Assembly: GCF_025200715.1 (NCBI RefSeq)
Contig: NZ_CP104143.1
Span: 1,178,001-1,242,000 of the forward strand
Length of the DNA stretch: 64,000 bases
Direction of reading: 5' to 3'
Source: Rhizobium sullae
Lineage (GTDB): Bacteria > Pseudomonadota > Alphaproteobacteria > Rhizobiales > Rhizobiaceae
Shown: positions 35,527 through 44,706 of the stretch, piece after piece
How positions within the stretch are numbered: the first letter of the stretch is position 1
Layout: each line of letters opens with the position of its first letter
Program-made: the position numbers and the translations under genes
The notes under the pieces: generated by a model
What the model saw: only the letters and a program-made list of their open reading frames with translations
Database searches by the model: none
What the model was told of the DNA's origin: nothing

Positions 35527-36154
35527 CGCGCACTCGACCAAGGCGCTTGGCGTACCGGAGATGCAACCGGAATACCAAGGCGCTGACCGCTTCCACTGCG
35601 ATTAGAAGCAGTAGGGTTTTCAGAGCAAGCACCGACGCATTGATCCCCGGAAGTAACGTCACAGCCAGGTAACCGGCACCGATGAACAGTCCATTCCACG
35701 AGACGATGCCGACGGCCAAGCCGGAAGCGAACTTCATGATGCCTGTTCCCATTAGCCCCGCAGCCAAAGGTGAAACAAGACGGACGGTAGGGATGAGCTG
35801 TGACGTAACGGCGATTGATTGCTCCCGGCCACGCAGGGACGAGATTGTGAGGTCGATACGCTGCCGCGAAAGTCCGACCCATTTGCCGGCTGCGTACAAC
35901 ATCGAGGCAGACCTCTGCTTCCCGAAGGCGCGAACAAGGGCATAGAGTGTCAGTGCGCCCACGAAACTCCCCATGGTCGTGGCGAGGACGGCTGTGTGGA
36001 TCGACCAGACATCGTTGTTGGCGGCAATACCGATGGCAACGAGAACGCCGTACGACGGAAGGACCGGAACAAACCGCTCTGCAAGCCCGATAGAGAAAAG
36101 GCCAAGAATGCCATAGAGCGCTATCCAGTCGACGAGATCTGCGAGCGGGTCCAT
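35396..36154 (-). CDS. DedA/SNARE-associated (VTT) family membrane protein
   Basis: This 252-residue inner-membrane protein carries the VTT/DedA pattern with re-entrant helices: VLPSYGVLVAIGIAA, GSFVGALTLYALVRAFGK, and RLVSPLAAGLMGTGIMKF with the conserved Arg and Gly. Members are undecaprenyl-phosphate or phospholipid flippases or support membrane integrity. The last 45 residues (from about DDKQNDRRAP) overlap the methyltransferase gene and are unlike the family, so a lost stop codon or frameshift near 35530 is possible. It starts 2 bases after the SDR stop. Confidence 0.8.
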   Translation of the reverse strand: MDPLADLVDWIALYGILGLFSIGLAERFVPVLPSYGVLVAIGIAANNDVWSIHTAVLATTMGSFVGALTLYALVRAFGKQRSASMLYAAGKWVGLSRQRIDLTISSLRGREQSIAVTSQLIPTVRLVSPLAAGLMGTGIMKFASGLAVGIVSWNGLFIGAGYLAVTLLPGINASVLALKTLLLLIAVEAVSALVFRLHLRYAKRLGRVRDDKQNDRRAPVLSRLAFCASAGCLGHALRAGALITHDRWNLCG

Positions 36155-36156
36155 TC

Positions 36157-37140
36157 TTAGCCCTCTTGTCTGAGAAGCTGCGCGCCAGAAACCTGATCAG
36201 CCACCGTTGCCGCTTGGTCCTCATACGCGATGCCAGCCATCTGTTCCGAGATATCCCAAAGTCTCTTGGCGACACGGAGCTCCATCGCCTGTGGCGGGAT
36301 TTGCGCCTCGGTAGGATGGCCGCGGGTTTCGCTCAGCCGATTAGGACCATAATACCTGCCACCGCGGGCATCCGGAGATGTGGCGGCAAACAGGGTCGGC
36401 AGTGCCCCTTGGGACGCGGGCTGAAACAAGAACCACAGCAGCGAGCGAAGAAGGCCTTGCGCGCTGTGGCGACCCGGTGCGTTGTGCAGCAGGTCCGTCC
36501 GCGAAATGCCAGGATGGGCTGCGATGGAGGTTATTCCCCAACCGGCCTTCTCGCTGCGCCGCTGAAGTTCGAGTGCGAACATCAGGCAGGCAAGTTTGGA
36601 CTGGCTGTAGACAGGCATGGGCTTGTAGCTCCGCGCCGCCTGCAGATCGTCAAAGTCGATCGCCACATTGCTGCGTCTTGCCGCAATGCTGGACAGCGTC
36701 ACCACCCTCGGCTCTTGTGCCCGCAGCAGAAGCGGCAATAGGCGGGCGGTCAGGACAAAGTGACCGAGGTAATTGGTACCGAACTGCAATTCAAAGCCGT
36801 CGTCAGTCGTCTTGCGCACCGGAGGCGTCATGACCCCCGCATTGTTGATGAGCACATCAAGATGATCGCGACGGCCTTTCAGCCGCTCGGCCAGCGCCTC
36901 GATCGAATCGAGGTTGCCGAGATCGACTTGCTCGAACGTGACGGCCGCGCACTGCACGATCTCGCTTATCTGCCGAACTGCATCGGCGCCCTTGGCCGGA
37001 TTGCGCCCTGCGAGGATCACTTCGCCGCCGGCTCTGGCAAATGCGAGAGCGTCCTCGAAACCAAGGCCACCGGTTCCGGTGACAAGGATCGTGCGGCCTT
37101 GCTGAGACGGCATATCGTCCAGCGTCCAAGGTTTAGACAT
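36157..37140 (-). CDS. SDR-family oxidoreductase (retinol dehydrogenase/POR-like)
   Basis: This 327-residue extended classical SDR has the cofactor loop TGTGGLGFEDALAFA (variant of TGxxxGIG), INNAGVMTPP, catalytic Ser in LSSIAARRS, and the Tyr/Lys pair in YSQSKLAC. It has an insertion and a C-terminal half typical of the protochlorophyllide-reductase/retinol-dehydrogenase-like branch. It is cytosolic. It is the first gene of the operon with DedA and a lipid methyltransferase. Confidence 0.87.
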   Translation of the reverse strand: MSKPWTLDDMPSQQGRTILVTGTGGLGFEDALAFARAGGEVILAGRNPAKGADAVRQISEIVQCAAVTFEQVDLGNLDSIEALAERLKGRRDHLDVLINNAGVMTPPVRKTTDDGFELQFGTNYLGHFVLTARLLPLLLRAQEPRVVTLSSIAARRSNVAIDFDDLQAARSYKPMPVYSQSKLACLMFALELQRRSEKAGWGITSIAAHPGISRTDLLHNAPGRHSAQGLLRSLLWFLFQPASQGALPTLFAATSPDARGGRYYGPNRLSETRGHPTEAQIPPQAMELRVAKRLWDISEQMAGIAYEDQAATVADQVSGAQLLRQEG

Positions 37141-37274
37141 GATGCTTTCCTTCGTTGACTGGTAAAAGGTTCGCCCGCCGGAGTTGCAACGGGGGGCAGG
37201 CGTCTCCGGCGGACAAAGGTCGCTGGGGGCGGAGGCGACCTTCAGGGATCAAAAATGGGGCTTCAGGATCCAAG

Positions 37275-38324
37275 CTACTCTGCTGCCGCTTGGATGATCG
37301 CAAGTGGCGGTCGTTCCGGCGCATGGCGCGTTCGCTGCATCCAGGCTGGATATTCGGGGCGGAGTTTGCTCACCGCATCGAGTTCGGCCAATTCGTTGAT
37401 GTCGAGCGACACTTCGTTCGAACGGATGCTGTCGTCGAGTTGACCGACCGTCTTTGCGCCGATGATCACGCTCGTGACGTGCGTTTGGTGCAGCAGCCAG
37501 GCGAGTGCTATGCGAGCGACGCTCACGCCCTTCCGCTGGCCGATGCGCTCCATGACCTCGATGACGGCGTAGGCATGATCCATCGCGACAGGCGGAAAGT
37601 CGAAGGTCGTGCGTCGGCTGCCTTCGGCTCCCTGCTTGTCGCGCCCGAATTTGCCGCTGAGGAGACCACCGGCGAGCGGGCTCCAGACGAGAAGGCCAAG
37701 CCGCTCCGCCTTGACCAGTGGGACGATCTCCCGCTCGATATCGCGGCCGGCGAGCGTGTAGTAGTTCTGCGTCGTCGCGATCCTCGCGAGATTGAGTCGT
37801 TCGCTGTGGCCAATGGCTCTCGCCATCTGCCAGGCCGACCAGTTCGACACGCCGACATAACGCACCAGACCCTGCTGGACGAGCATATCGAGGGCTGCCA
37901 GGCTTTCCTCGATCGGCGTCACGGTATCGACGTTGTGCAGTTGATAGAGGTCGATGTAGTCGACCTGCAGCCGTTTCAGGCTCGCCTTGACGCTGTTCAT
38001 GATATGCGTCCGCGAGTTCCCGGCCTCGTTCGGACCTGTGCCAATCGGACCGCAGACCTTGGTGGCGATCACCACGTCCTCGCGCCGGACGCCCAGGTTC
38101 TTGAGCGACTGGCCGACAATTTCTTCGGAGACGCCGCCGGAATAGATGTCGGCGGTATCGATGAAGTTGATGCCATGGTCAAGCGCACGGGTAATCAGAC
38201 CTTGGGCGTCTTCCTGCTGGACATTGCCCATGTTGGACCAGATCCCCTGGCCGCCGAAGGTCATGGTTCCCAGGCAAAGCTCAGAGACGAAAAGACCAGT
38301 ATTTCCGAGCGTGTTGTATTTCAT
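37275..38324 (-). CDS. Aldo/keto reductase
   Basis: This 349-residue cytosolic AKR has the catalytic Asp and Tyr in GINFIDTADIYSGG, Lys in VVIATKVCG, and His in YIDLYQLHNVDTV. The cofactor loop is SVIIGAKTVGQLDDSI. The YajO/AKR-B group is the likely placement. GGAGAG lies just before the ATG at 38324, making the longer upstream frame unlikely. It is last of an MFS-SDR-AKR series on the minus strand, under the probable control of the AraC gene at 40692. Confidence 0.9.
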   Translation of the reverse strand: MKYNTLGNTGLFVSELCLGTMTFGGQGIWSNMGNVQQEDAQGLITRALDHGINFIDTADIYSGGVSEEIVGQSLKNLGVRREDVVIATKVCGPIGTGPNEAGNSRTHIMNSVKASLKRLQVDYIDLYQLHNVDTVTPIEESLAALDMLVQQGLVRYVGVSNWSAWQMARAIGHSERLNLARIATTQNYYTLAGRDIEREIVPLVKAERLGLLVWSPLAGGLLSGKFGRDKQGAEGSRRTTFDFPPVAMDHAYAVIEVMERIGQRKGVSVARIALAWLLHQTHVTSVIIGAKTVGQLDDSIRSNEVSLDINELAELDAVSKLRPEYPAWMQRTRHAPERPPLAIIQAAAE

Positions 38325-38419
38325 GATGCTCTCCTTCACGATGATGGTGAGGTATCGTTGTCGAGTGGAACCCCCCTTGGCCTTACTGGCGGCCGAGGGG
38401 TGCTGTCGGGCTGGCCGTC

Positions 38420-39265
38420 TCAACCGAGGCCGCCGTTTGCGAAGACGTTTTGTCCATTCACCCATGCGCCTTCCTTCGAGCACAGAAGGGCAATGGTGCC
38501 TGCGATATCTTCCGGCAGCCCCAGGCGGCCCAGCGGCGTCTGCTCGGGGATCCCTCTGAGCGCCTCTTCTCCGTGCTGACGCAGAAGCTCTGTATCGACG
38601 GCGCCGGGCGCAACGGCGTTGACCGAAATGTCGCGACCAGCCAGTTCCTTTGCGAGCACGCTCGAATACAGAACCTGGACCGCCTTGCTCGCAGCGTAAG
38701 CTCCGGTCCCAGGCGGTGGCGTCTTGATGATGCTCGAACTGAGGCTGATGATCCGGCCACCATCCCGGACGCGACGCGCTGCTTCGCGCAGGACGTTGAA
38801 GCTGCCCTTCACATTGGTCGCGATCATCCGATCGAAGGCTTCGTCGGTCATCTGGGCAAAGGGCCCGACATTCATGATGCCGGCATTGTTGACGACGACA
38901 TCGACGCCGCCGAATGCCTCATCATTGGCATTGAACAGCGCGTTCACCGCTGCCGGATCCGCCACGTCGGCCTGACGGAAGATCGCGCGACCACCGGCCG
39001 CTTCGATGTCGCGGACCACCTGAGCCGCGAGATCACGATTGGTCAGATAGTTCACCGTCACAGCGTAGCCGTCGCTCGCCAGACGCTTTGCCGTGGCGGC
39101 GCCAATGCCGCGCGAAGAGCCCGTGACGATTGCCACGCGTTGTTCTGTGTTTCGGGCGGCTGTTTGCGTGGTTTGGGCGGACGCGATGCCGCTCATGGCG
39201 AGAGCCGACGGGACAGCGGCTGCGAGAGCCAGGAACGTGCGGCGGGAATTGTCGGTATCAGACAT
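38420..39265 (-). CDS. SDR-family oxidoreductase with Tat signal
   Basis: This 281-residue protein opens with the canonical twin-arginine motif SRRTFLALAAAVPSALA and a cleavage site after ASA near residue 30. A complete classical SDR follows: TGSSRGIGAATAKRL, VNNAGIMN, SLSSSIIK and YAASKAV, with the FabG-like ending NGQNVFANGGLG. Export would need a nicotinamide nucleotide bound before transport. It is flanked by MFS and AKR genes on the same strand. Confidence 0.9.
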   Translation of the reverse strand: MSDTDNSRRTFLALAAAVPSALAMSGIASAQTTQTAARNTEQRVAIVTGSSRGIGAATAKRLASDGYAVTVNYLTNRDLAAQVVRDIEAAGGRAIFRQADVADPAAVNALFNANDEAFGGVDVVVNNAGIMNVGPFAQMTDEAFDRMIATNVKGSFNVLREAARRVRDGGRIISLSSSIIKTPPPGTGAYAASKAVQVLYSSVLAKELAGRDISVNAVAPGAVDTELLRQHGEEALRGIPEQTPLGRLGLPEDIAGTIALLCSKEGAWVNGQNVFANGGLG

Positions 39266-39326
39266 TGAGGTGTCTCCGTTTGACTAAGTTCAGAACGGTT
39301 CTGATGTTGCGTGGACGAGGACGTGT

Positions 39327-40640
39327 TCAGCGTTGCCGAAGGAAAGCGCTGACCCGTTGGTTGGCGACAAGAAGGGCAAGACCTGACAGGATGCTCGCCA
39401 AGGGCACGATCAACAGGCCGAGTGCGAGACCGTTCGGAATGTCTGCGGCGCTTGCAGCGTCGCTGGCCATACCCACGAACAAGGGGCCGAGGGCCGGTCC
39501 GATCAGGCCGCTCCCGATCATCACGAGGCTCGATGCCTGTGCCTGACGACCCGGTCCGGCGACGAGATGCGCTGCACCGAAACCCCAGGGCAGCATGAAG
39601 GAGAATGAGAGCATCGAAGGCACGAACAGGGCGATTGCCATCCATCCTACCGGGACGAACAAAGCCGCAGTCGTGGTGACGCTCGCCATCAGGAAGAGGA
39701 TGGCGGGGGGACCCAGAACCTTGCCGGAACCGGAGCGTGCCGCAAGGTCAAACCAGCGTCCGCCGCCCAGCGTGCCGACAATCCCCATCAGGCCCTGCAA
39801 CAGGCCGAAAAAGATCCCTACTTCGGTTGCTGTAAAGCCGTGGGTCCGGATCAGGAACGGGACTGAAAAGGCATAGAAAGGCGCGCCGGCAAAGCCGAGA
39901 AGGATCGTGCCGAGGAACAGCCAGCGGAAGGCCGGGGATGCCAGGAGTTCAAGGCTTGTCTTGAGGAAGGGTTCGTTGCGCGTCCTTGCGTTTTGCAGAC
40001 GGGGCGTCGGGCCTGCGACCAGTATCGTCAACAAGCCGATCAAGATGCCGATGGCACCCGCACCCATCAACACGATGCGCCAGCCGAAGGCATCTGCCAT
40101 GGCACCGCCAGCGGCAAAACCTGCCATGGTTCCGAGAGGGATTCCCATCGCGAATAGGCCGATCGCAAGGCCACGTCTTTCAGGTTCGATCTTGCGGGCG
40201 ATCAATGCGTGACCGGACGGGACGGCTCCCGCCTCACCGAAGGCAACGCCGAAGCGCGTGAGCGCAAGGAACATGAAACTTGCAGCAACGCCACCCAGCG
40301 CTGTCATCGCGCTCCAAACCAAAACGCATGATACCAGCACGAGCCGCGGCGAGCCGCGATCGGCCGCACGGGCAAGCGGTAGCGAAAGAAGGGCGTAACA
40401 GACTGCAAAGGCAAGGCCAGTTAGCAGCCCCATTTGTGTATCTGTCAGTGACAGGTCCGCCTTGATTTTTTCCGCCAGGATGAATGGGAGGATGCGGTCA
40501 ATCTGTGAAAAAGCGTTTATCAGGAGAAGTGTGGCGCAGATTGCGACGAACCGCCAACTTCCGACATATTCACTGCTGTCAGGTACAGGCTTGGCCCGTG
40601 CCGTTGACGGATCTCTTGACCCGGCGACAATTTCTGCCAT
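39327..40640 (-). CDS. MFS transporter
   Basis: This 437-residue inner-membrane protein has 12 hydrophobic helices. The MFS loop 2-3 signature appears as GLLTGLAFAVCYALLSLPLARAADRGSPR-like sequence near residue 80, with a matching weaker repeat in the second half. It resembles the spinster-like/aromatic acid group. It is probably exporting or importing an organic acid or aldehyde-related compound, which cannot be specified. It is the first gene of the operon, divergent from AraC at 40692 across 51 bases. Confidence 0.85.
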   Translation of the reverse strand: MAEIVAGSRDPSTARAKPVPDSSEYVGSWRFVAICATLLLINAFSQIDRILPFILAEKIKADLSLTDTQMGLLTGLAFAVCYALLSLPLARAADRGSPRLVLVSCVLVWSAMTALGGVAASFMFLALTRFGVAFGEAGAVPSGHALIARKIEPERRGLAIGLFAMGIPLGTMAGFAAGGAMADAFGWRIVLMGAGAIGILIGLLTILVAGPTPRLQNARTRNEPFLKTSLELLASPAFRWLFLGTILLGFAGAPFYAFSVPFLIRTHGFTATEVGIFFGLLQGLMGIVGTLGGGRWFDLAARSGSGKVLGPPAILFLMASVTTTAALFVPVGWMAIALFVPSMLSFSFMLPWGFGAAHLVAGPGRQAQASSLVMIGSGLIGPALGPLFVGMASDAASAADIPNGLALGLLIVPLASILSGLALLVANQRVSAFLRQR

Positions 40641-40691
40641 TTTGAGGTTACTCCTCGCTTGGTTGCACCCTTAAGCTAGACGGAGTGTCCA

Positions 40692-41729
40692 ATGACCAGA
40701 ATGCCCGAACTCTCAAAAAACTTGCCTATTCCTGCAGAAGAGGAGCTTATGCCGGGGCGGAGCCAAGTGTTAACCTGGCCGCGCAAGCAGCCGGAGCCGC
40801 GCATGAATGCACCGCTGCTGGCTGCCGTGACGGACTACATCGAGTCACAGGGCGGGGGCCAAGGCCTGTTCCCTACAGCCATCGATGGCTTCAATATCGT
40901 TCGCTCATTCCAGTCGATGATGCCGATGCGAAATATCTATCGGCCGTCGCTCTGCGTTGTGCTGGAAGGGGCAAAGGAGCTTCATTTCGGAGAAGAGAGA
41001 CTGAGCTACCGGACGATGGAGTGCCTTGTCGTCAGCGTAGGGCTTCCGGCGACCGGCCGCATTGTCGAGGCAAGCGAAGAGGTCCCCTATGTGGGCGTCT
41101 TGATCGATTTCGATGTGGCAACCTTGCGGAATGTCGTCGAACAGCTGGACGCCCTTCCGGTGCAGTCAGAGGAATCGGGCCCCTGTGCATTTGTTGCCAA
41201 AGTCGATCAACCCTTGGCCGACTGCATTCTTCGCCTAGTGAGATTGTTGGCGACGCCGAAAGCAATTCCAGTTCTGGCGCCTTCGATCGTGCGTGAAATA
41301 TGCTACTGGCTGTTGAGCGGGCCGCATGGCGGTGAGATTTGCAAACTTGCGCTGCCGGAATCGAATATCGAACGCGTCGTCAGGGCCGTATCAGTGCTGC
41401 ACACCAATTTCGCAGAGACACTCCGGGTCGAACAGCTGGCAGAAATCGCGCGAATGAGCCCGTCGTCCTTCCATCAGCATTTCAAGGCCTTGACCTCCAT
41501 GACGCCGCTGCAGTTTCAAAAGCAGTTACGCTTGCTCGAGGCGCGCCGTCTCATGGTGACAGAAGCCGCCAATGTCGCTGAAGCGGCCTACAAGGTTGGC
41601 TATGAAAGCGCGTCGCAATTCAGTCGCGAGTATTCGAGAACTTTCGGCGTCGCTCCGAAGCAGGATGCTTTGACCCAGCAGCGCCTCCACACCGCGTATG
41701 CAAGTCGGACAGTCTCCGCATCCCCCTAG
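40692..41729 (+). CDS. AraC-family regulator (YqhC-like)
   Basis: This 345-residue protein has an AraC_N-type ligand domain (residues 45-215, for example RPSLCVVLEGAKELHFGEER) and a C-terminal double HTH (LRVEQLAEIARMSPSSFHQH; VAEAAYKVGYESASQFSREY). E. coli YqhC, of this type, senses electrophilic aldehydes and activates reductase genes. The divergent MFS-SDR-AKR operon would be a matching target (inference). An in-frame ATG at 40803 is an alternative start since the first 37 residues are unconserved. Confidence 0.87.
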   Translation: MTRMPELSKNLPIPAEEELMPGRSQVLTWPRKQPEPRMNAPLLAAVTDYIESQGGGQGLFPTAIDGFNIVRSFQSMMPMRNIYRPSLCVVLEGAKELHFGEERLSYRTMECLVVSVGLPATGRIVEASEEVPYVGVLIDFDVATLRNVVEQLDALPVQSEESGPCAFVAKVDQPLADCILRLVRLLATPKAIPVLAPSIVREICYWLLSGPHGGEICKLALPESNIERVVRAVSVLHTNFAETLRVEQLAEIARMSPSSFHQHFKALTSMTPLQFQKQLRLLEARRLMVTEAANVAEAAYKVGYESASQFSREYSRTFGVAPKQDALTQQRLHTAYASRTVSASP

Positions 41730-42087
41730 ACTGCGGACGACGAGCGTCTCCATGAGATCTTGCTATAAAGCCAGTTGCGCCAAGAGTAACTGGCTCGCCA
41801 GGTAAGCATGGGGGCCCACAATCCGGGTCCTCCTGTGTTCAGCCTTGTAAGTCCCTCGACATGTGCTCCGTAGCGTCTTTCGAATTGTTGCATAAAGAGC
41901 AAGAGCGGTAAGTTCTGGAACGCACCTCAAAGAATGTTCCATAAGTGGGCCATACGCTGCACCAACGATCCGCGTAAGAAAGTAATTGGAGATTCAGTGA
42001 CTTAGAGATTCTGATGAGCAGGTCGCAAGTCCATATTCTTTCAAGACCAAACTACTGCTTCCTTACGCAGCCAATTTGGGAATTTCG

Positions 42088-42140
42088 CGCTCGACCAATC
42101 GCAGGAATCGTTGGTTGCGAGCCCCCGCAACCAATACAAA
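42088..42140 (+). repeat. 53 bp direct repeat, left copy, with tRNA-fMet 3' terminus
   Basis: This repeat matches 53234-53286 at 49 of 53 bases in the same orientation. It contains ATCGCAGGAATCGTTGG, an 8 bp inverted repeat TGGTTGCG/CGCAACCA, and CCCCCGCAACCA (42122-42133), the acceptor end of initiator tRNA. After it comes ATACAAA and a strong terminator, as expected behind a tRNA gene. It is interpreted as an attachment-site copy bounding the 42.1-53.3 kb segment. Confidence 0.75.
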
Positions 42141-42146
42141 ATCCAG

Positions 42147-42182
42147 AAAACCCCGGTAACTCCACAAGTTGCCGGGGTTTTT
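42147..42182 (+). terminator. Intrinsic terminator after the 53 bp repeat
   Basis: AAAACCCCGGTAAC pairs with GTTGCCGGGGTTTTT (one T-G pair) across a 7-base loop, followed by a T run. It lies 14 bases behind the CCA of the tRNA-like end and no gene precedes it on this strand, which supports its origin as a displaced tRNA terminator. Confidence 0.8.
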
Positions 42183-42370
42183 CTTTGACCGAAATTCCCC
42201 GATTCAGATCTTCTATTCAACAAAAACAATCACTTGGTTCCGCAGGCAAATCGGGTCAGGCTCACTTCGCAACCAATGGTGATGCGAAAATCGGCTGTTC
42301 TCTGCGCTGAAAGCGTGTTTGAGCGTAAATAAGAGCGACGGATTGTCGGTCGGCGTCTCTTCAAGACTGC

Positions 42371-42475
42371 TTGCTGGCGCTGATCTATCTCATCATCTCC
42401 CAGCCGCGCGTCTCCGCCGCTATGGTCACCAAAGCCCTCCCGGTCATGTCGCGAGCGGCGCTCAGCCGCCCGTGA
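42371..42475 (+). pseudogene. Possible fragment of a rhizobial helix-turn-helix protein
   Basis: The frame reads LLALIYLIISQPRVSAAMVT then KALPVMSRAALSRP before a stop. This resembles the C-terminal HTH of DUF1612-type proteins of Rhizobiales (VSAAMV-KAL-V--RAAL pattern). No start or upstream domain is present. It could be chance, but the pattern over about 25 residues is suggestive of plasmid or island debris. Confidence 0.3.
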
Positions 42476-42571
42476 AGAGGTCGCTTCATCCGCACAACTA
42501 GATTACGGGGCAAGCGGGTTCAAATCCATTCAAGGCGATCGCTGTCGACCCTAAACGATCAATCGCCAGTG

Positions 42572-43318
42572 TCAGGAAAAGTTCTCCAGCACCGCCAGAA
42601 AGGTATGCCGGTCGCCTTGTCCTTCGGTCAGCCGAACCCGGCCCTCGATGTCGGCCAAATGGTGATCCATCAGTTGCTGCGCCTTCTCCAAGTCCTTGGC
42701 CTTCAGGGCGGCAACGATCATGCGATGGTGGTCAGCGCCGCAGTCGTCTTTGCGCTCCTCTTCATACAGGGCCATGACGAGGGAGAGACGCGCGACGATC
42801 TTCGCGAGCATTTCGGTCAGCACCGGGTTACCGGTCAACTCGGCCAGAACGATGTGGAATTTGCCGGAAAGAACCGTTTTGGATTTCTCGTCTCCGTGGT
42901 GATGGATATGTTCTTCCTCGTCCGTCAGCTTCTGAAGCGCATCCAGTTGCTCCGATGTCGCTCGTGTGACGACAAGCTCCAGGAGGAGCCGCTCTAGCTT
43001 TCGGCGTGCTTCGAAAAGGCTCTTGGCCTGTTCAATGCTTGGCTCGGCCACGAACGTGCCGCGGTTTCGCTTTCGCTCAAGAAGATGGTCGCTTTCGAGT
43101 ACACCAAGCGCGCCGCGGACTACCGTTCGGCTGACGCTGAAATGCTCGGCGATTGCTTCCTCCAAAATCTTGGTGCCCGGCTTCAGCGCGCCTTCGCCAA
43201 TGGCAGCTGCCAGCGTAGTGCGAATGCGCTCCGAAACATCGTCATTGTTGTCGGCAGTTTCTGCCCCGCCATTGGCGGCGGGCGTGGTCTTGGCGCTTTG
43301 GCGGCGCGTTTTCTTCAT
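42572..43318 (-). CDS. GntR-family regulator (FCD subgroup)
   Basis: This 248-residue protein has a winged HTH at residues 28-95 (LKPGTKILEEAIAEHFSVSR, GALGVLESDHLLERK) and an all-helical FCD ligand domain (residues 105-235; metal-type His positions around KFHIVLAEL and DHHRMIVAAL, and HLADIEGR). FadR/FCD members usually respond to a carboxylate or sugar acid. It probably controls the adjacent isomerase and transporter genes. The N-terminal 27 residues are Ala/Asn-rich and unstructured. Confidence 0.88.
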   Translation of the reverse strand: MKKTRRQSAKTTPAANGGAETADNNDDVSERIRTTLAAAIGEGALKPGTKILEEAIAEHFSVSRTVVRGALGVLESDHLLERKRNRGTFVAEPSIEQAKSLFEARRKLERLLLELVVTRATSEQLDALQKLTDEEEHIHHHGDEKSKTVLSGKFHIVLAELTGNPVLTEMLAKIVARLSLVMALYEEERKDDCGADHHRMIVAALKAKDLEKAQQLMDHHLADIEGRVRLTEGQGDRHTFLAVLENFS

Positions 43319-43490
43319 TGCCGTCTCCGGGTCAGATTCGGGTTCGAGTCTCCACCCGAACTAGTCACCGCATCTGATATCGTTATGCTATAATTATTTC
43401 TATAAGAATGTTTGTGCGCAAGTCTGACCTGCTGTTGTGCGCGACGATTTCGGGTGTTGGCAGCCAATGCCGCCAACACCCGGCTGGCGA

Positions 43491-44621
43491 CTAGGCCGCC
43501 TTCTGTTTCTGCGCCGGGGAGGATAGGGCGATGCCCTTATCCCGGCAGATTGCCTCGATATGGCGGGCCGACTGCTTGATGAAGCAGATCGCCGCATCAA
43601 AGCCATAGGACTGGTGCTCGTAGGTCGGGTAGCCGTACTGGCTCGCCTCATACGCTTCCCAATCGGCAACCTCACCGGAGGCGACCCGCTTTTCATAGGC
43701 ATCGACCGTCGCCATATACGCGGCGAGTTCATCCGGCGTCAGATCGGGGTGGTCGGCTCTCCAGATCGGATCGTCGATCTCGATGCACTGGCGCGGATTC
43801 GCCTTGCGACGCTTGTCGTCCACAGACTGAGCAGCTTCGAGCGACAGGTTCAGCGCAGGGTTTGCCTCCGCAAGAATGGGTAGGATCGTGGCGAAATCGA
43901 CGATCCCGCCGCCGCAGGGCCGGGTCTGGAAATCGAGACCGCCGGGCGCGCGCCCGACATAGGCATCCTTGATATGCGTCTGGCGGATATAGGGAGCCAG
44001 GCGTTTGGCGGCGAAGACCGGATGTTCCGCCCGCTGCAACCCGTTCGCCGTATCGAAGACGACGCCGACGCAGTCAGAGCCGACCTTTTCGATCAATCTC
44101 AGAATCTCGAAGGAGGTAATCTCGTCGTGAGTTTCGATATTCATATGTGCGCCGTTCGCGCGTGCCACGGGAGCGAGCTTCTGCAGCACCTTCTCGATGC
44201 CGGCCAACTGCTCTTCCCAGGTCACGTCCGTGCGAAAACGGTCGTTGGCCATCCGGCCGCGATATTCGGATTTGAAGTTGCCTGGTGCGACCCACAACTC
44301 GAAGCAGCCGATGGCGGCGCTCGCCTCGATCATGCGCGTGAAGCCGGCTATGATGTCGCCGTCACCAATGGCCCGCAGCGCCGGTTCCTCGGCGCTGCAA
44401 TAGGGATTGATCTTGCCGATACCACTCTCGAGATAGAGCTCCAGTTCGTCGGCTTTCGATCGGATGTCTCGCAGTTCGCCGAGGTCGACAGTGGGACTCA
44501 TGTCGAGCGCCGTACTGAAGAAGATGCCTGCCAGCCCCAGTTCCTTGACGTGATCGAGGTTAGCCAAAGGACCCCGTTTTTTCGACTCTGGCAGCTTAAT
44601 GCTGTCGATACCCAGTTTCAT
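43491..44621 (-). CDS. TIM-barrel sugar-phosphate isomerase/epimerase family protein
   Basis: This 376-residue protein of the AP-endonuclease-2-like (xylose-isomerase-like) barrel starts MKLGIDSIKLPESKK. Metal ligands appear as Glu in NIETHDEITS, Asp/His in VGVVFDTANG and QTHIKDAYVG, and a late Glu in LSLEAAQSV. It is longer than the common 280-residue members because of a 90-residue C-terminal extension rich in Tyr. It probably isomerises or epimerises the imported compound; substrate unknown. Between GntR and the amino-acid ABC genes. Confidence 0.8.
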   Translation of the reverse strand: MKLGIDSIKLPESKKRGPLANLDHVKELGLAGIFFSTALDMSPTVDLGELRDIRSKADELELYLESGIGKINPYCSAEEPALRAIGDGDIIAGFTRMIEASAAIGCFELWVAPGNFKSEYRGRMANDRFRTDVTWEEQLAGIEKVLQKLAPVARANGAHMNIETHDEITSFEILRLIEKVGSDCVGVVFDTANGLQRAEHPVFAAKRLAPYIRQTHIKDAYVGRAPGGLDFQTRPCGGGIVDFATILPILAEANPALNLSLEAAQSVDDKRRKANPRQCIEIDDPIWRADHPDLTPDELAAYMATVDAYEKRVASGEVADWEAYEASQYGYPTYEHQSYGFDAAICFIKQSARHIEAICRDKGIALSSPAQKQKAA

Positions 44622-44706
44622 ATCAAAACTCCTTGATGTTTCCTGATCGGACGCACTTCGATGGCGTCCTTGGTCGTGTGAAGTCGTTTTTTCAATTCCC
44701 CGGCGG

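Larger units (their letters stand above)
41730..42571. other. Intergenic region with border repeat and decayed sequence
   Basis: These 842 bases carry an 8 bp hairpin AGCCAGTT/AACTGGCT (41769-41795) behind the AraC gene, the left 53 bp repeat (42088-42140), an intrinsic terminator (42147-42182), and a short decayed coding piece (42371-42475). The rest has no recognisable gene. Confidence 0.6.

Noticed and set aside
42014..42060. tRNA-like sequence GCAGGTCGCAAGTCC ... CAAGACCA
   Set aside because: It reads somewhat like a T-arm and CCA end, but the stem does not pair and no other arm is present; not enough to call a tRNA fragment.
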